Shown here: positions 14,076 through 22,531 of the stretch, piece by piece
Numbering within the stretch: the first letter of the stretch is position 1
Layout of the letters: each line of letters opens with the position of its first letter
Source: Acidobacteriota bacterium
Lineage (GTDB): Bacteria; Acidobacteriota; Thermoanaerobaculia; Multivoradales; JBCCEF01
DNA: 64,000 bases
Direction of reading: 5' to 3'
Assembly: GCA_039028635.1 (NCBI GenBank)
Contig: JBCCHV010000034.1
Span: forward strand, 1-64,000
Made by a program: the position numbers and the translations under genes
The notes under the pieces: model-generated
Seen by the model: only the letters and a program-made list of their open reading frames with translations
What the model was told of the DNA's origin: nothing
Database searches by the model: none

Positions 14076-15539
14076 ATGATTTGGGCAATGCGACAGATCC
14101 GCGACCTGCGCCCCAAGGCTCGACTGGGGCTGCTCGTGCTGCTGGCGGCACTGGCCTTGCCGGTGGCTGCTCTCGATTCCGCTTCCCTCGAGCGGGCGGT
14201 GCGTTCCGGACGCCAGCTCAGTCCCCAGCTTGGCGTTCACGTGGTGGATCTCGAGAGCGGCCGGACGGTCTACGACTACCGCGCCGACGATCTCCATATC
14301 GTGGCCTCGAATACCAAGCTGGTGACCACCGCTGCGGCCCTCGACCGGTTGGGGCCGGGCTACCTCTTCGAGACCCGCTTCCTGATGCGCGGCGCGGTCC
14401 GTGAAGGCGCCCTCGAAGGTGATTTGGCGGTGATCGGCGGCGGCGACCCCAATATCTCCGGGCGCCACTTCGGGGGTGATTCCTACGCCGTCTTCCGGAG
14501 CTGGGCTGCGGCTCTGCGGGAGCGCGGAGTGCGCCGGGTGAGTGGCGACATTTTCCTCGACCATGGCTTGTTCGTCGGCCCCGAGGTGCATCCGGACTGG
14601 CCCGACCGGGGACGTGACAAGTGGTACCAGGCGCCGGTCTCGGCCCTGTCCTTCAGCGACAACTGCGTCTTGGTGAAGGTCACGCCGTCGCGTCGAGTCG
14701 GGGCGCCGGCGAAGGTCGATCTGGTTCCCGACCTCGATCTCTTCGACGTCGAGAACCGAGCGCGAACCTCGGCCAAACGTTCCCGTCACCAGGCCCGCGT
14801 GCGGCGTCGCGCCGGCGGTGACGAGCTGACCGTGCAGGGCACCTTGGCGCCCGGCGCCGGTCGCCTCGATACCTGGATTTCGGTCGCCGATCCGGTGGAG
14901 TACTTCGGCTCCGCGCTGCGCGACGCCCTCGCCGAGGAGGGCATCGCCGTCGCCGGTGAGCTTCACCCGGTGGCCCACCTGCCGGGTCTCCTGTGGGAGG
15001 GGCTGGCGGTCTATCGCAGCGACTTGCTGACCAGCGTTCACGTCACCAACAAGCGAAGCCAGAACTTCTACGCCGAGAGCATTCTCAAGACCCTGGGGGC
15101 GGTGGGCTGTGGCCGCGGCTCCTGGTCCGCCGGCATCCGGGTGGCGCGGGAGTTTCTCGCCGAGATGGGGGTGTCCGGTGACTACTCGATGGCCGATGGC
15201 TCGGGCATGTCGCGGCGCAACCGCTTCACCCCCCGCCAGCTCACCACCCTGCTGCGCTCGATGTATTTCCATCGCTGGGGGCGGGAGTTCTTGCGCTCGC
15301 TGCCCTTCAGTGGCGAAGAGGAGCTGAGCTGGAATGAGCGCCTGGCCGATGAGCCCTACCGCGGCAACGTCTTCGCCAAGACCGGAACCCTCTCCGGCGT
15401 TTCCACCCTGTCCGGCTACGTCAAAGCGCGTTCCGGCAAGATCTACGCCTTCTCCGTTTTGTGCAACGGGGTGCGCGGCAGCGTCGACGGTCGGCGGATC
15501 CAGGACCGCATCGTGCGCGCCCTGGTGGATGCCGGCTAG
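14076..15539 (+). CDS. dacB: D-alanyl-D-alanine carboxypeptidase/endopeptidase, PBP4 type
   Basis: A 487-residue periplasmic penicillin-binding protein that trims pentapeptide stems and cuts crosslinks in peptidoglycan. A signal/anchor segment (about 15-33) is followed by the three active-site motifs: SNTK (78-81), SQN within KRSQNFYAES, and KTGTL near the C-terminus. The long insert between the first two motifs is typical of class C PBPs (PBP4). It is divergent from the DNMT2 gene; the next gene starts 11 bases after its stop, so the pair is likely one operon. Confidence 0.92.
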   Translation: MIWAMRQIRDLRPKARLGLLVLLAALALPVAALDSASLERAVRSGRQLSPQLGVHVVDLESGRTVYDYRADDLHIVASNTKLVTTAAALDRLGPGYLFETRFLMRGAVREGALEGDLAVIGGGDPNISGRHFGGDSYAVFRSWAAALRERGVRRVSGDIFLDHGLFVGPEVHPDWPDRGRDKWYQAPVSALSFSDNCVLVKVTPSRRVGAPAKVDLVPDLDLFDVENRARTSAKRSRHQARVRRRAGGDELTVQGTLAPGAGRLDTWISVADPVEYFGSALRDALAEEGIAVAGELHPVAHLPGLLWEGLAVYRSDLLTSVHVTNKRSQNFYAESILKTLGAVGCGRGSWSAGIRVAREFLAEMGVSGDYSMADGSGMSRRNRFTPRQLTTLLRSMYFHRWGREFLRSLPFSGEEELSWNERLADEPYRGNVFAKTGTLSGVSTLSGYVKARSGKIYAFSVLCNGVRGSVDGRRIQDRIVRALVDAG

Positions 15540-15550
15540 GAGGTGAAGCG

Positions 15551-16804
15551 ATGAGCTCCCTCGATGCGACCCGAGTCGACTATCGGCGCTTGATGAAAAA
15601 GGTCGAGCAGGTGGCCGGCGCCATCGACCGCCTCGACGACAGCTGCGCCACGGTGCATACCCTGACCGACAAGGTGCTGCACGGTTTCCACGCCGAGCTC
15701 GGGTTGCGCGGCGGCCGCCTCTACCGCCGCGACGGCGATCGCTACGTCCTCGACTCGACCTTCGGGGATGCGCCGAAGGTGGTGGAGACGGTCGAGGTGC
15801 CGCTCTCCTATGCTCCGCTGGCGAAGGTCTTGAGTGAGCACACGGTGGCGATGAAGCCGCAGGACCCAAGCATCGATCCGGCCCTCGAGGGGCGTCTCGG
15901 AGCCGGAGAGTTCGTCGCCCTCGAGGTCGGCGACGGCGAGTACGTCCTGGCCTTCGACATCGAGCCCGGTGCCGACCATGGGGACATCCTGTTCTCCCTC
16001 GGCATCCTGCGTCACGCCATCAATCAGAAGCTGCGCCAGGAGCGCATGGCCGGCATTCTTCTCGAGGCGAGCAAGATCCAGCGCTCGATCCTCCCCAAAC
16101 GCTCGCCGAGCTATGGCGAGTTCGATATCTGTGGCCTTTCGGAGCCCCTCGAGACGGTTGGCGGCGACTATTTCGACTACATCCCGATCTCGAACAAGAT
16201 CCTCGGCCTCGCCATCGCCGATGTCTCGGGCCACGGTCTTCCGGCGGCGCTGCAGGTGCGGGACATCTACATGGGGCTGCGCATGGGGTTGGCGCGCGAC
16301 TACAAGATCGTGCGCACCGTCGAGCGCCTCAACGGCATCATCCATCAGAGCACCCTGACCAGCCGGTTCGTCTCGATGTTCTACGGTGAGCTCGAGCTCG
16401 GCGGGACCTTCATCTATGTCAATGCCGGTCATCCGCGGCCGTTCCATCTCGCGGCGTCCGGAGCGGTGCGCTTTCTGAGTGAAGGCGGGCCGGTCCTGGG
16501 GCCGCTCCCCGAGACCCGCTACGAGCGCGGCTTCGTGGTGCTCGAGCCGGGAGATCTGCTGGTCTTCTTCACCGACGGCATCACCGAGACGGTGTGTGCC
16601 GATGGCGACTGCGTCGACGACGGCGAGGACGAAGAGTTCGGCAGCGATCGGCTGGTCGAGCTCTGCCGCTCATTGCGCCAGTCTTCGGCCCAAGAGATCG
16701 CCGAGGCGGTGCTGCGCGAGGTCAAGCAGTTCAGCGGCCGGCGGCCGGTCAATGACGACCGCACCGTGGTGGTGGTGCGGCGGCCGCCGCTGTCAGCGAG
16801 CTGA
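15551..16804 (+). CDS. RsbU/SpoIIE-like PP2C serine phosphatase with N-terminal sensor domain
   Basis: A 417-residue protein. The first ~170 residues look like a GAF-type sensor; a short helix (ASKIQRSILPKRSP) leads into a PPM/SpoIIE phosphatase domain with metal-binding motifs VGGDYFDYIPI, AIADVSGHGLPAAL, YVNAGHPRPF, FFTDGITE and NDDRTVVVV. Such enzymes dephosphorylate STAS anti-anti-sigma factors; no STAS or RsbW partner is in the window. AGGAGG lies 7 bases before the ATG, fixing the start. Its 3' end overlaps the convergent beta-helix gene by 12 bases. Confidence 0.88.
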   Translation: MSSLDATRVDYRRLMKKVEQVAGAIDRLDDSCATVHTLTDKVLHGFHAELGLRGGRLYRRDGDRYVLDSTFGDAPKVVETVEVPLSYAPLAKVLSEHTVAMKPQDPSIDPALEGRLGAGEFVALEVGDGEYVLAFDIEPGADHGDILFSLGILRHAINQKLRQERMAGILLEASKIQRSILPKRSPSYGEFDICGLSEPLETVGGDYFDYIPISNKILGLAIADVSGHGLPAALQVRDIYMGLRMGLARDYKIVRTVERLNGIIHQSTLTSRFVSMFYGELELGGTFIYVNAGHPRPFHLAASGAVRFLSEGGPVLGPLPETRYERGFVVLEPGDLLVFFTDGITETVCADGDCVDDGEDEEFGSDRLVELCRSLRQSSAQEIAEAVLREVKQFSGRRPVNDDRTVVVVRRPPLSAS

Positions 16805-17533
16805 CGGATCTTCGGCTGCCACCATCTCCAGTTGCTGCCGAAGCTTGATGCGATGGTCGGCCGGATAGACCCCTGAGCGTAGCTGGACCCCGGGATAGAG
16901 TTGGGTACCTCGGCCCACCACGGTGCCGGGATGCAGAACGCAATTGCAGCCGGTCAGCACGCCGTCTCCGAGCACCGCCCCGAGCTTGCGTCTTGCGCTG
17001 ACGATGCGGCGGTCTTGGTCGGGAATGGCGATCTCCAGGCCATCGTGGCGAAAGTTCGATAGCACCGTGCCGGCGCCCAGATTGACCCCCGACCCCAGGA
17101 TCGAGTCGCCGACGTAGTTGAGGTGTGGTGCCTTGGCGCCCGGCAGAAAAATGCCGCGCTTGACCTCGCTGTTGGCGCCGACGATGGCGCCATCGCCGAT
17201 CCAGCAGCCGCCCCGGATGTAGGCGCCGGGTCGGATCAGGACCTGGCGGCCGATGAACACCGGACCTTCGATCACCGCGCCGGAGAGGATGCGGGTGCCC
17301 TGGCCGATGACCAGACGATCGCCGTAGAGATGAGCCCCCGGGGCCGGTCGACACTCCAGGCGTTCGCTGGGTAGGGCGCCGAGGAGGTCGTCCAGGGGCT
17401 TTCCCAGGAGAGCCCACGGCGCCGCCTCGGAGAAGGCGGCGCGGAAGGGCTCCGGTAGCTCGGCGAAGAGCGGTGGTAGGCTCACGGCTCGCCAGTATAA
17501 CGACCCGAGGTGCCCTCTCCGGGGCGTTGCCAT
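16793..17533 (-). CDS. Left-handed beta-helix acyl/nucleotidyl transferase, GlmU C-terminal type
   Basis: A 246-residue hexapeptide-repeat protein. The body (about 70-225) is a run of I-G-x-G-type turns with the GlmU-like signature NYVGDSILGSGVNLGAGTV and SNFRHDG, as found in stand-alone I-patch acetyltransferase domains of sugar-nucleotide enzymes. No nucleotidyltransferase domain precedes it. The ATG at 17533 has GAGGA 7 bases upstream, but it lies inside the start of the opposite gene; a GTG at 17485 is the alternative. The sugar substrate is unknown. Confidence 0.8.
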   Translation of the reverse strand: MATPRRGHLGSLYWRAVSLPPLFAELPEPFRAAFSEAAPWALLGKPLDDLLGALPSERLECRPAPGAHLYGDRLVIGQGTRILSGAVIEGPVFIGRQVLIRPGAYIRGGCWIGDGAIVGANSEVKRGIFLPGAKAPHLNYVGDSILGSGVNLGAGTVLSNFRHDGLEIAIPDQDRRIVSARRKLGAVLGDGVLTGCNCVLHPGTVVGRGTQLYPGVQLRSGVYPADHRIKLRQQLEMVAAEDPSAR

Positions 17534-18215
17534 GTCCCCTTCCTCGAGACCTTCGCAACCCGCCGTCCGGCCATCGCCGGCGACCGCCGCCAGGATCGAT
17601 CGGCGCCGGTTCGAGCCGCTGCCGGTGGACTTCTACCGCCGCTCGACGGCGGACGTCGCGAGAGATCTCCTGGGGCGCTACCTGGTGCGCCGCCAGGGGA
17701 GCCGCCGGCTGGTCGCTCGGCTGGTCGAGACGGAGGCCTACCTCGGCACGCCGGATCGCGCCAGCCACGCCTGGAACGAGCGTCGCACGGCCCGCACCGC
17801 AAGCCTCTATCGGCGCGGTGGCTACGCCTATGTCTACTTCATCTACGGCATGTACTTCTGCCTCAACGCCGTCACCGAAGGGGCCGACAACGGCTGCGCC
17901 GTCCTGATCCGCGCCGCCGAGCCGGTGAGCGGGGAGAGCGAGATGACGGCGCGGCGCGGCCTGTCGCGACCGCCTCGACCGGGTGACTTGCTGGGCGGTC
18001 CCGGCAAGCTCTGCCAGGCCCTCGACATCGACCGCCGCCACGATGGCGTCGCTCTTTACCGCGGTGAGCTCCTGCTGACCGCCGGCGAGCCGGTGGGTGA
18101 CGAAGAGATCGCCCGCGGCCCGCGGGTCGGCATCGACTACGCCGGCGAGGCCGTCGACTGGCCGCTGCGTTTTGCGCTGCGCGGCAATCGCCACATGTCG
18201 CGGCCGCGCTGGTGA
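17532..18215 (+). CDS. mpg: 3-methyladenine DNA glycosylase (AAG/MPG family)
   Basis: A 227-residue base-excision repair enzyme that removes alkylated purines. It shows the AAG fold landmarks: LPVDFYRRSTADVARDLLG at the N-terminus, RLVETEAYLG (catalytic Glu), ASHAW, and YVYFIYGMYFCLN (substrate pocket). PGKLCQAL and the C-terminal GPRVGIDYAGE also fit. The ATG shares bases with the start of the divergent beta-helix gene (CATG), an unusually tight arrangement; one of the two starts may be annotated too far upstream. Confidence 0.9.
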   Translation: MSPSSRPSQPAVRPSPATAARIDRRRFEPLPVDFYRRSTADVARDLLGRYLVRRQGSRRLVARLVETEAYLGTPDRASHAWNERRTARTASLYRRGGYAYVYFIYGMYFCLNAVTEGADNGCAVLIRAAEPVSGESEMTARRGLSRPPRPGDLLGGPGKLCQALDIDRRHDGVALYRGELLLTAGEPVGDEEIARGPRVGIDYAGEAVDWPLRFALRGNRHMSRPRW

Positions 18216-18216
18216 C

Positions 18217-18570
18217 TCAAGAGTCCTCCACGAAGGCTCGGAGACGTCCCAAGGCCTCATCCCACTGGCGGGAGACGCGGTCGAGGTAGGCGCGGGCTTC
18301 GTCGATCGGCTCCGGTAGGAAGGTGTAGCGACTTTCGCGGCCGATGCGCTCGCTCTTCACCAGGCCGGCCCTCTCGAGCACCCGCAGGTGCTTGGTGACG
18401 CCCTGGCGGGTGAGGTCGAGGCCGTCGGTGAGCTGGGCGATCGAGTGACTCGAGCCATCGCCCAGCCGCGCGATCAGCTCGAGGCGCGTGAAGTCGCCGA
18501 GGGCGGCGAAGGTCGGAACCGGCGCGGCGGCGGCAGAGGTCGTCGTCGGCACGAGCTCAAGCCGCGACAT
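18217..18570 (-). CDS. ArsR-family winged-helix repressor
   Basis: A 117-residue regulator: FAALGDFTRLELIARL, then the helix-turn-helix LTDGLDLTRQGVTKHLRVLERAGLV and the wing ERIGRESRYTF. No ArsR cysteine metal site is visible, which is usual for members paired with SRPBCC proteins. Its start lies 14 bases inside the preceding SRPBCC gene. It likely autoregulates through the twin palindromes upstream of the pair. Confidence 0.88.
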   Translation of the reverse strand: MSRLELVPTTTSAAAAPVPTFAALGDFTRLELIARLGDGSSHSIAQLTDGLDLTRQGVTKHLRVLERAGLVKSERIGRESRYTFLPEPIDEARAYLDRVSRQWDEALGRLRAFVEDS

Positions 18571-18997
18571 GGGCGGCGATGTTGTGAACCTGCTCGTTCC
18601 AACCGCGGGTGTTCGAGCGCAGGGCCTCGTTGCGCGGTCCGGCGGGCAAGGCGCCGAAGCCCGACTCGCAGATCTCGAGGCGGGTGCCCTCTTGCGTCGC
18701 CGTCAAGGTGAACTCGACCAGGGTCGTCGGGCCTTTGTCGAAGTCGGCATCTTGCGCCAGGGGACACCATGAGAAGGCGAAGTAGCGCTCTGGCTCGATG
18801 GCGCGCACCAGCGCTGCCCATTGCAGATGGTCGCACTCCGGGTGGGTGACCCGACCCGCGGTGACCTCGCCGATGGTGAAAGGATTCTCCAGGTCGACCC
18901 GGAACCAGGCTCCGAACTCGCGGTGGTCGGTCAGCGCCCGCCAGACGCGGGGGACGGGGGCCTTCAGGTCGACGCTTTTTTCGATCTTGTCTTGCAT
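18557..18997 (-). CDS. SRPBCC/AHSA1-family ligand-binding protein
   Basis: A 146-residue protein with the START-like fold of the AHSA1 group (VPRVWRALTDHREFGAWF near the N-terminus, EPERYFAFSWCP, LVEFTLTATQEGTRLEICESGFG, RGWNEQVHNIAAHV). GGAGAT lies 8 bases before the ATG. It is the first gene of a two-gene operon with an ArsR regulator, a common pairing whose ligand is generally unknown. Confidence 0.85.
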   Translation of the reverse strand: MQDKIEKSVDLKAPVPRVWRALTDHREFGAWFRVDLENPFTIGEVTAGRVTHPECDHLQWAALVRAIEPERYFAFSWCPLAQDADFDKGPTTLVEFTLTATQEGTRLEICESGFGALPAGPRNEALRSNTRGWNEQVHNIAAHVAA

Positions 18998-19019
18998 GGG
19001 GATGATCTCCGTTTAGGTT

Positions 19020-19083
19020 ATGCAACCTTTGGGTTGCTCATATCGTTCCACGGCTGACGACGGAATGCAACCTTTGGGTTGCT
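19020..19083. promoter_or_regulatory. Twin palindromic operators of the SRPBCC/ArsR operon
   Basis: The 19-base sequence ATGCAACCTTTGGGTTGCT occurs twice without change (19020-19038 and 19065-19083), 45 bp apart. Each copy is a dyad, GCAACC-4-GGTTGC. They lie 23 bases upstream of the SRPBCC gene and about 90 bases upstream of the PQQ-like gene, so the ArsR protein may control both directions. Confidence 0.65.
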
Positions 19084-19169
19084 ATTCTTGGCCGGCGGCG
19101 AAACACCCGGGGTACCGTCGGCGTAGGGACCAGCGCCGTTCGATTCAACTTTCAAGACGAGGATTTGTC

Positions 19170-20891
19170 ATGTCGATATCCCAGAACAGAGAGCTTCCGC
19201 CCCTGCGGTTGTGGCCCGGAGTCCTCTTGGTGGCAGTGCAGTGGGTGGCGCGCTACGTCGTGCCGCGGCTGATCCCGGAGGCCATGCCCTTCGCCGTTCT
19301 CGGCAGCCTGGCCCTCGGCCTGGCGGTCGTCGTCTGGTGGCTGTTCTTCAGTCGTGCCTCGCGCTGGGAACGCTGGGGTGGCCTGGCCTCGCTGGTTTTG
19401 GCCTTCGGGATCACCCAGCAGTTCCTGCACGAATCCATCGCCAGCACCATGATGGGCCTGATGTTCCCGATCTACGCCATACCGTCGGTCTGCCTGGTGT
19501 TGGTGCTGTGGGCGATCGCCGCCGAGCGCTGGCCGCGCGCCCGCCGATGGGGCGTGCTGGCGGTCGCCCTACTGGTCACTTGCTTCGGGTGGCTGCTGGT
19601 GCGGACCAACGGCATGACCGGCGCCGCCCAGCAGGACTTCGCCTGGCGCTGGACCGAGACGGCCGAGGAGCGGTTGCTGGCGCAGGACGAGGCACCGCTG
19701 CGCGCCTCCGCTTCCGTCCTGGCGTCGGGTAGCGTTGCCGAATGGCCCGGATTCCGGGGCGCCGGGCGCGACAGTGTCGTGACCGGACTGGCGATTGCGA
19801 CCGATTGGAATCGGACGCCGCCGATGGAAGTCTGGCGCCAGAACATCGGTCCCGCGGTGTCTTCCTTCGCGGTGCAGGGCGAGCGGATCTTCACCCAGGA
19901 GCAGCGCGGTGAGGAAGAGCTCGTCTCCTGCTATCACCGGCGCACCGGGGAGCCGCTGTGGAAACATCGCGACGCGGTGCGCTTCTGGGATTCCCATGCC
20001 GGGGCCGGCCCGCGGGCGACGCCGACGCTCTATGGGGGCCGCGTCTACAGCCTCGGTGGCACCGGGTTGCTCAACGCCCTCGACGCCACCAGTGGGGACC
20101 TCCTGTGGTCGCGGGACGCGGCCGGCGACCTCGACCGCAAGGCACCCGGTTGGGGATTCGCCGGCTCGCCTCTGGTCACCGATGAGCTGGTTTTCGTCGC
20201 CCTGGCGGGCGAGCTCGGGGCCTACGAGCGGGAGTCCGGCGAGCTGCGCTGGCGTGGTCCCGCGGGTCGCTACGGCTACAGCTCGCCGCACCTGCTGGAG
20301 CGGTCGGAGGGAGCCCAGGTGGTTCTGATGAGCAGCTTCGGCGCCACCGCCTTTGGGCCGGACGATGGCGAAGTGCTCTGGGAGGTGGAGATGGAGGGCA
20401 CCTCGCGCATCGTTCAGCCGGGCCTGACCGCCGACGGCGATCTCCTGCTCAGCGATGGTGAAGGACGTGGCCTGCGCCGCCACGCCCTCACCGCCGACGC
20501 CAGCGGCTGGAAAGCGGAGGAGCGCTGGTCGACGAACCGCTTCAAGCCCTACTTCAACGACTTCGTGGTCCACGGCGGTCATGCCTACGGTTTCGATGGC
20601 CCGATTCTGGCGAGCGTCGACCTGGCCGATGGTCAGCGCAACTGGAAGGGCGGGCGCTACGGCAACGGCCAGCTACTATTGCTGGCGGATCAGGATCTCT
20701 TGCTGGTGCTGAGCGAGCAGGGCGACCTCGCCCTGGTTTCGGCGCGGCCCGATGGCTTCGAGGAGGTGGCACGCTTCGACGGCGCCCTCGACGGCAAGAC
20801 TTGGAACCATCCAGCGCTGGTCGACGACCTCCTGCTGGTGCGCAACGGTGTCGAGATGGCGGCCTTCCGCTTGCCGCGGGCGGCGGGCTGA
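19170..20891 (+). CDS. Membrane-anchored PQQ-like beta-propeller protein
   Basis: A 573-residue protein. The first ~150 residues contain four to five membrane helices (LWPGVLLVAVQWVARYV, AVLGSLALGLAVVVWWLFF, MFPIYAIPSVCLVLVLW, WGVLAVALLVTCFGWLLV). After a linker comes a periplasmic propeller of the PQQ/BamB type (AEWPGFRGAGRDSVV, TGEPLWKHRDAVRFWD, LNALDATSGDLLWSRDAAG, ESGELRWRGPAGRYGYSSP). I see no catalytic Asp/Lys set proving PQQ-dehydrogenase activity, so it is better read as a PQQ-like repeat protein. GAGGA precedes the ATG by about 8 bases. Confidence 0.83.
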   Translation: MSISQNRELPPLRLWPGVLLVAVQWVARYVVPRLIPEAMPFAVLGSLALGLAVVVWWLFFSRASRWERWGGLASLVLAFGITQQFLHESIASTMMGLMFPIYAIPSVCLVLVLWAIAAERWPRARRWGVLAVALLVTCFGWLLVRTNGMTGAAQQDFAWRWTETAEERLLAQDEAPLRASASVLASGSVAEWPGFRGAGRDSVVTGLAIATDWNRTPPMEVWRQNIGPAVSSFAVQGERIFTQEQRGEEELVSCYHRRTGEPLWKHRDAVRFWDSHAGAGPRATPTLYGGRVYSLGGTGLLNALDATSGDLLWSRDAAGDLDRKAPGWGFAGSPLVTDELVFVALAGELGAYERESGELRWRGPAGRYGYSSPHLLERSEGAQVVLMSSFGATAFGPDDGEVLWEVEMEGTSRIVQPGLTADGDLLLSDGEGRGLRRHALTADASGWKAEERWSTNRFKPYFNDFVVHGGHAYGFDGPILASVDLADGQRNWKGGRYGNGQLLLLADQDLLLVLSEQGDLALVSARPDGFEEVARFDGALDGKTWNHPALVDDLLLVRNGVEMAAFRLPRAAG

Positions 20892-20994
20892 GGCGGCCCC
20901 GCTTGGACCTCCGTCCGTCGCGACTCGTACAGGTAGCTCGAGGGCAGCGGTCGAGCCCGAGCTCTACGAAATGCGGGAACGGAAGGGGGAGGCG

Positions 20995-22008
20995 ATGAAG
21001 ACACTCGCGAGGTCGATCATTGGTTTCGGCGTGGTACTCGTCATGGCTCTGCCGCTGGCCGGTGAGGCTGGGGGGCCGTTGGCTACGACACCTCAGTTCG
21101 CCTTCTACAGCGACTTCGAGACCAATCTCCACGACGCTCTGCTGGTGGCGGGAGCCTCCCGTCAGCGAGAGCGACGGGAGCTGTTTCAGGACGACAGCGA
21201 CGCGGCGAGCTGCTTTGGCCGATTGGCGCCTTCGGCGCGGACCGCTTGGAACCTGGCGGTGGACTACTACGCCAAGGTGGTTTCGCCGAAGAGCTGGATG
21301 TCGCGGCAGCAGGTGCTGCCGCGCTTTGCCCTGATCGGCCATGATGACGACTTCGACGACGGGGACCGGCGCTTCGTCTCAATCGCCGTCGGTCTGCGTC
21401 AGGCCGCTGGGCCAGCTTACGAAGCTTGCTACTGGCCGCGGCAAGACGCCGAGAATCGGCGCTGGCTCGAGAAGCTTTCGCCACAGCTTCAGGCCCATCA
21501 GGTGGCGCTCATGGAGCGCCTCGAAGAGCTGTATCAGAATCCCTTGCCGGAGGAGCCGGTGAGGATCGACCTGGTTGGCCATGCGCCGCCGGTCGGAGCC
21601 AATACGCTGGTATCCCCGGCCCATGTCTTGATCGCCAGTCGCACCGCCGATCGTGACGCCTTCGAAATCACCGTTCACGAAGCCTCCCATATCCTGATGG
21701 AGCGCTCCGATCCGATGCAGGTCGCCTTGAAGAAGGCGGCCGAGGAAGCCGATGTCGAGCTGCCACGGGACCTATGGCATGTGGTGCAGTTCTTCACCAC
21801 CGGTGAGGCGGTAAAGGAGGTGCTCGCCGCCGCCGGTGAGCCGGGCTATGTCCCCTACATGGAGCACCACGGCATGTGGAACCGCTTCTGGGGGAAGTTT
21901 CGCGAGGCGGTCGAAGGGACCTGGCCGGCCTACCTGAGGGGCGAGCGCAGCCTCGACCAGGCCTCGGCCGACTTGATCGCGGCCTTGCCGCCAGCCGCCG
22001 ACGACTGA
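20995..22008 (+). CDS. Secreted HExxH protein of unknown family
   Basis: A 337-residue exported protein with a signal peptide (1-25, ending GEA). The centre carries ITVHEASHILMER, a gluzincin-type HExxH zinc motif; a later EAVKEVL segment and EHHGMWNRFW could supply the third ligand, but I cannot tell which. Probably a periplasmic or extracellular metallohydrolase. A purine-rich GGGGGAGG just before the ATG at 20995 supports that start over an ATG eight codons upstream. It lies 103 bases after the PQQ-like gene and may be co-transcribed. Confidence 0.72.
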   Translation: MKTLARSIIGFGVVLVMALPLAGEAGGPLATTPQFAFYSDFETNLHDALLVAGASRQRERRELFQDDSDAASCFGRLAPSARTAWNLAVDYYAKVVSPKSWMSRQQVLPRFALIGHDDDFDDGDRRFVSIAVGLRQAAGPAYEACYWPRQDAENRRWLEKLSPQLQAHQVALMERLEELYQNPLPEEPVRIDLVGHAPPVGANTLVSPAHVLIASRTADRDAFEITVHEASHILMERSDPMQVALKKAAEEADVELPRDLWHVVQFFTTGEAVKEVLAAAGEPGYVPYMEHHGMWNRFWGKFREAVEGTWPAYLRGERSLDQASADLIAALPPAADD

Positions 22009-22042
22009 TCTGCCGGCTCGGCCGTTCCGAGGCGAGCCTGCC

Positions 22043-22222
22043 TCAGCCCATCCAGAAGCCCTTGCGATGGGAGACCCCGACGATCCCTCGGCACTCGGGA
22101 CAGAAGTAGGCGTATCGCCTTCCCAGCACGCTCCTCATCTCCTGGAACCAGAGGGTGGTCAGGTCGGTCTTGCAGTGGGGACAGCAAGGACGGACGTCGG
22201 TCTTTTCTTGGCATTCGATCAT
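22043..22222 (-). CDS. Small zinc-ribbon protein (59 residues)
   Basis: Two CxxC knuckles, CPHC (14-17) and CPEC (41-44), separated by 23 residues, form a classic zinc ribbon. Aromatic residues (LTTLWFQEM, RRYAYF) pack between them and the tail is KGFWMG. GGAG lies about 5 bases before the ATG at 22222. It is convergent with the HExxH gene and divergent from nfeD. Function unknown; small ribbons often bind RNA, a ribosome or a partner enzyme. Confidence 0.7.
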   Translation of the reverse strand: MIECQEKTDVRPCCPHCKTDLTTLWFQEMRSVLGRRYAYFCPECRGIVGVSHRKGFWMG

Positions 22223-22531
22223 CGCTACTCCGAGTTGCTTTCGCCGGGCCTCGCAGGGGTGTCGAGACTCGGCTTCTGCGCTCTCTACGTTCGACTCCTG
22301 CGGTTTCTTCGCTCGCCGCGGTCTCGGTTGGCTCTCTTTCGGCGCTCGCGGAGGGCCGACGGCGAGGAGGGCGGCTAAACCAGCCCGGGAATGGGAGTCA
22401 CTGGCTGGTCGTAGAATGAGCGAGTGCTCGACCCGCCAGTCGAAGTCGAGCGCTTGCACGCTGAACTCCGTTGGAAAGCGATGTTCATTCACCGGTCCCG
22501 TCGACCGGTTTTGGGAATCGAGGTGACGACC
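22223..22531. other. Divergent promoter region of the zinc-ribbon and nfeD genes
   Basis: About 309 bases with no convincing gene. It must hold both promoters; I could not pick a clear -35/-10 pair. Confidence 0.3.

Noticed and set aside
12999-15869. Long minus-strand open frame continuing upstream of the nitrilase gene for about 950 codons
   Set aside because: It lies opposite dacB and the DNMT2-like gene, is Arg/Pro/Gly-rich with no motif, and the nitrilase has its own clear start at 12998.
19170-20891. PQQ-dependent alcohol dehydrogenase
   Set aside because: The propeller repeats are present, but the catalytic calcium/Asp region and the disulfide of true quinoprotein dehydrogenases are not visible, and the N-terminus is polytopic.
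20752-20994. Upstream extension of the HExxH gene
   Set aside because: The added residues overlap the end of the PQQ-like gene and would bury the signal peptide; the ribosome site supports 20995.
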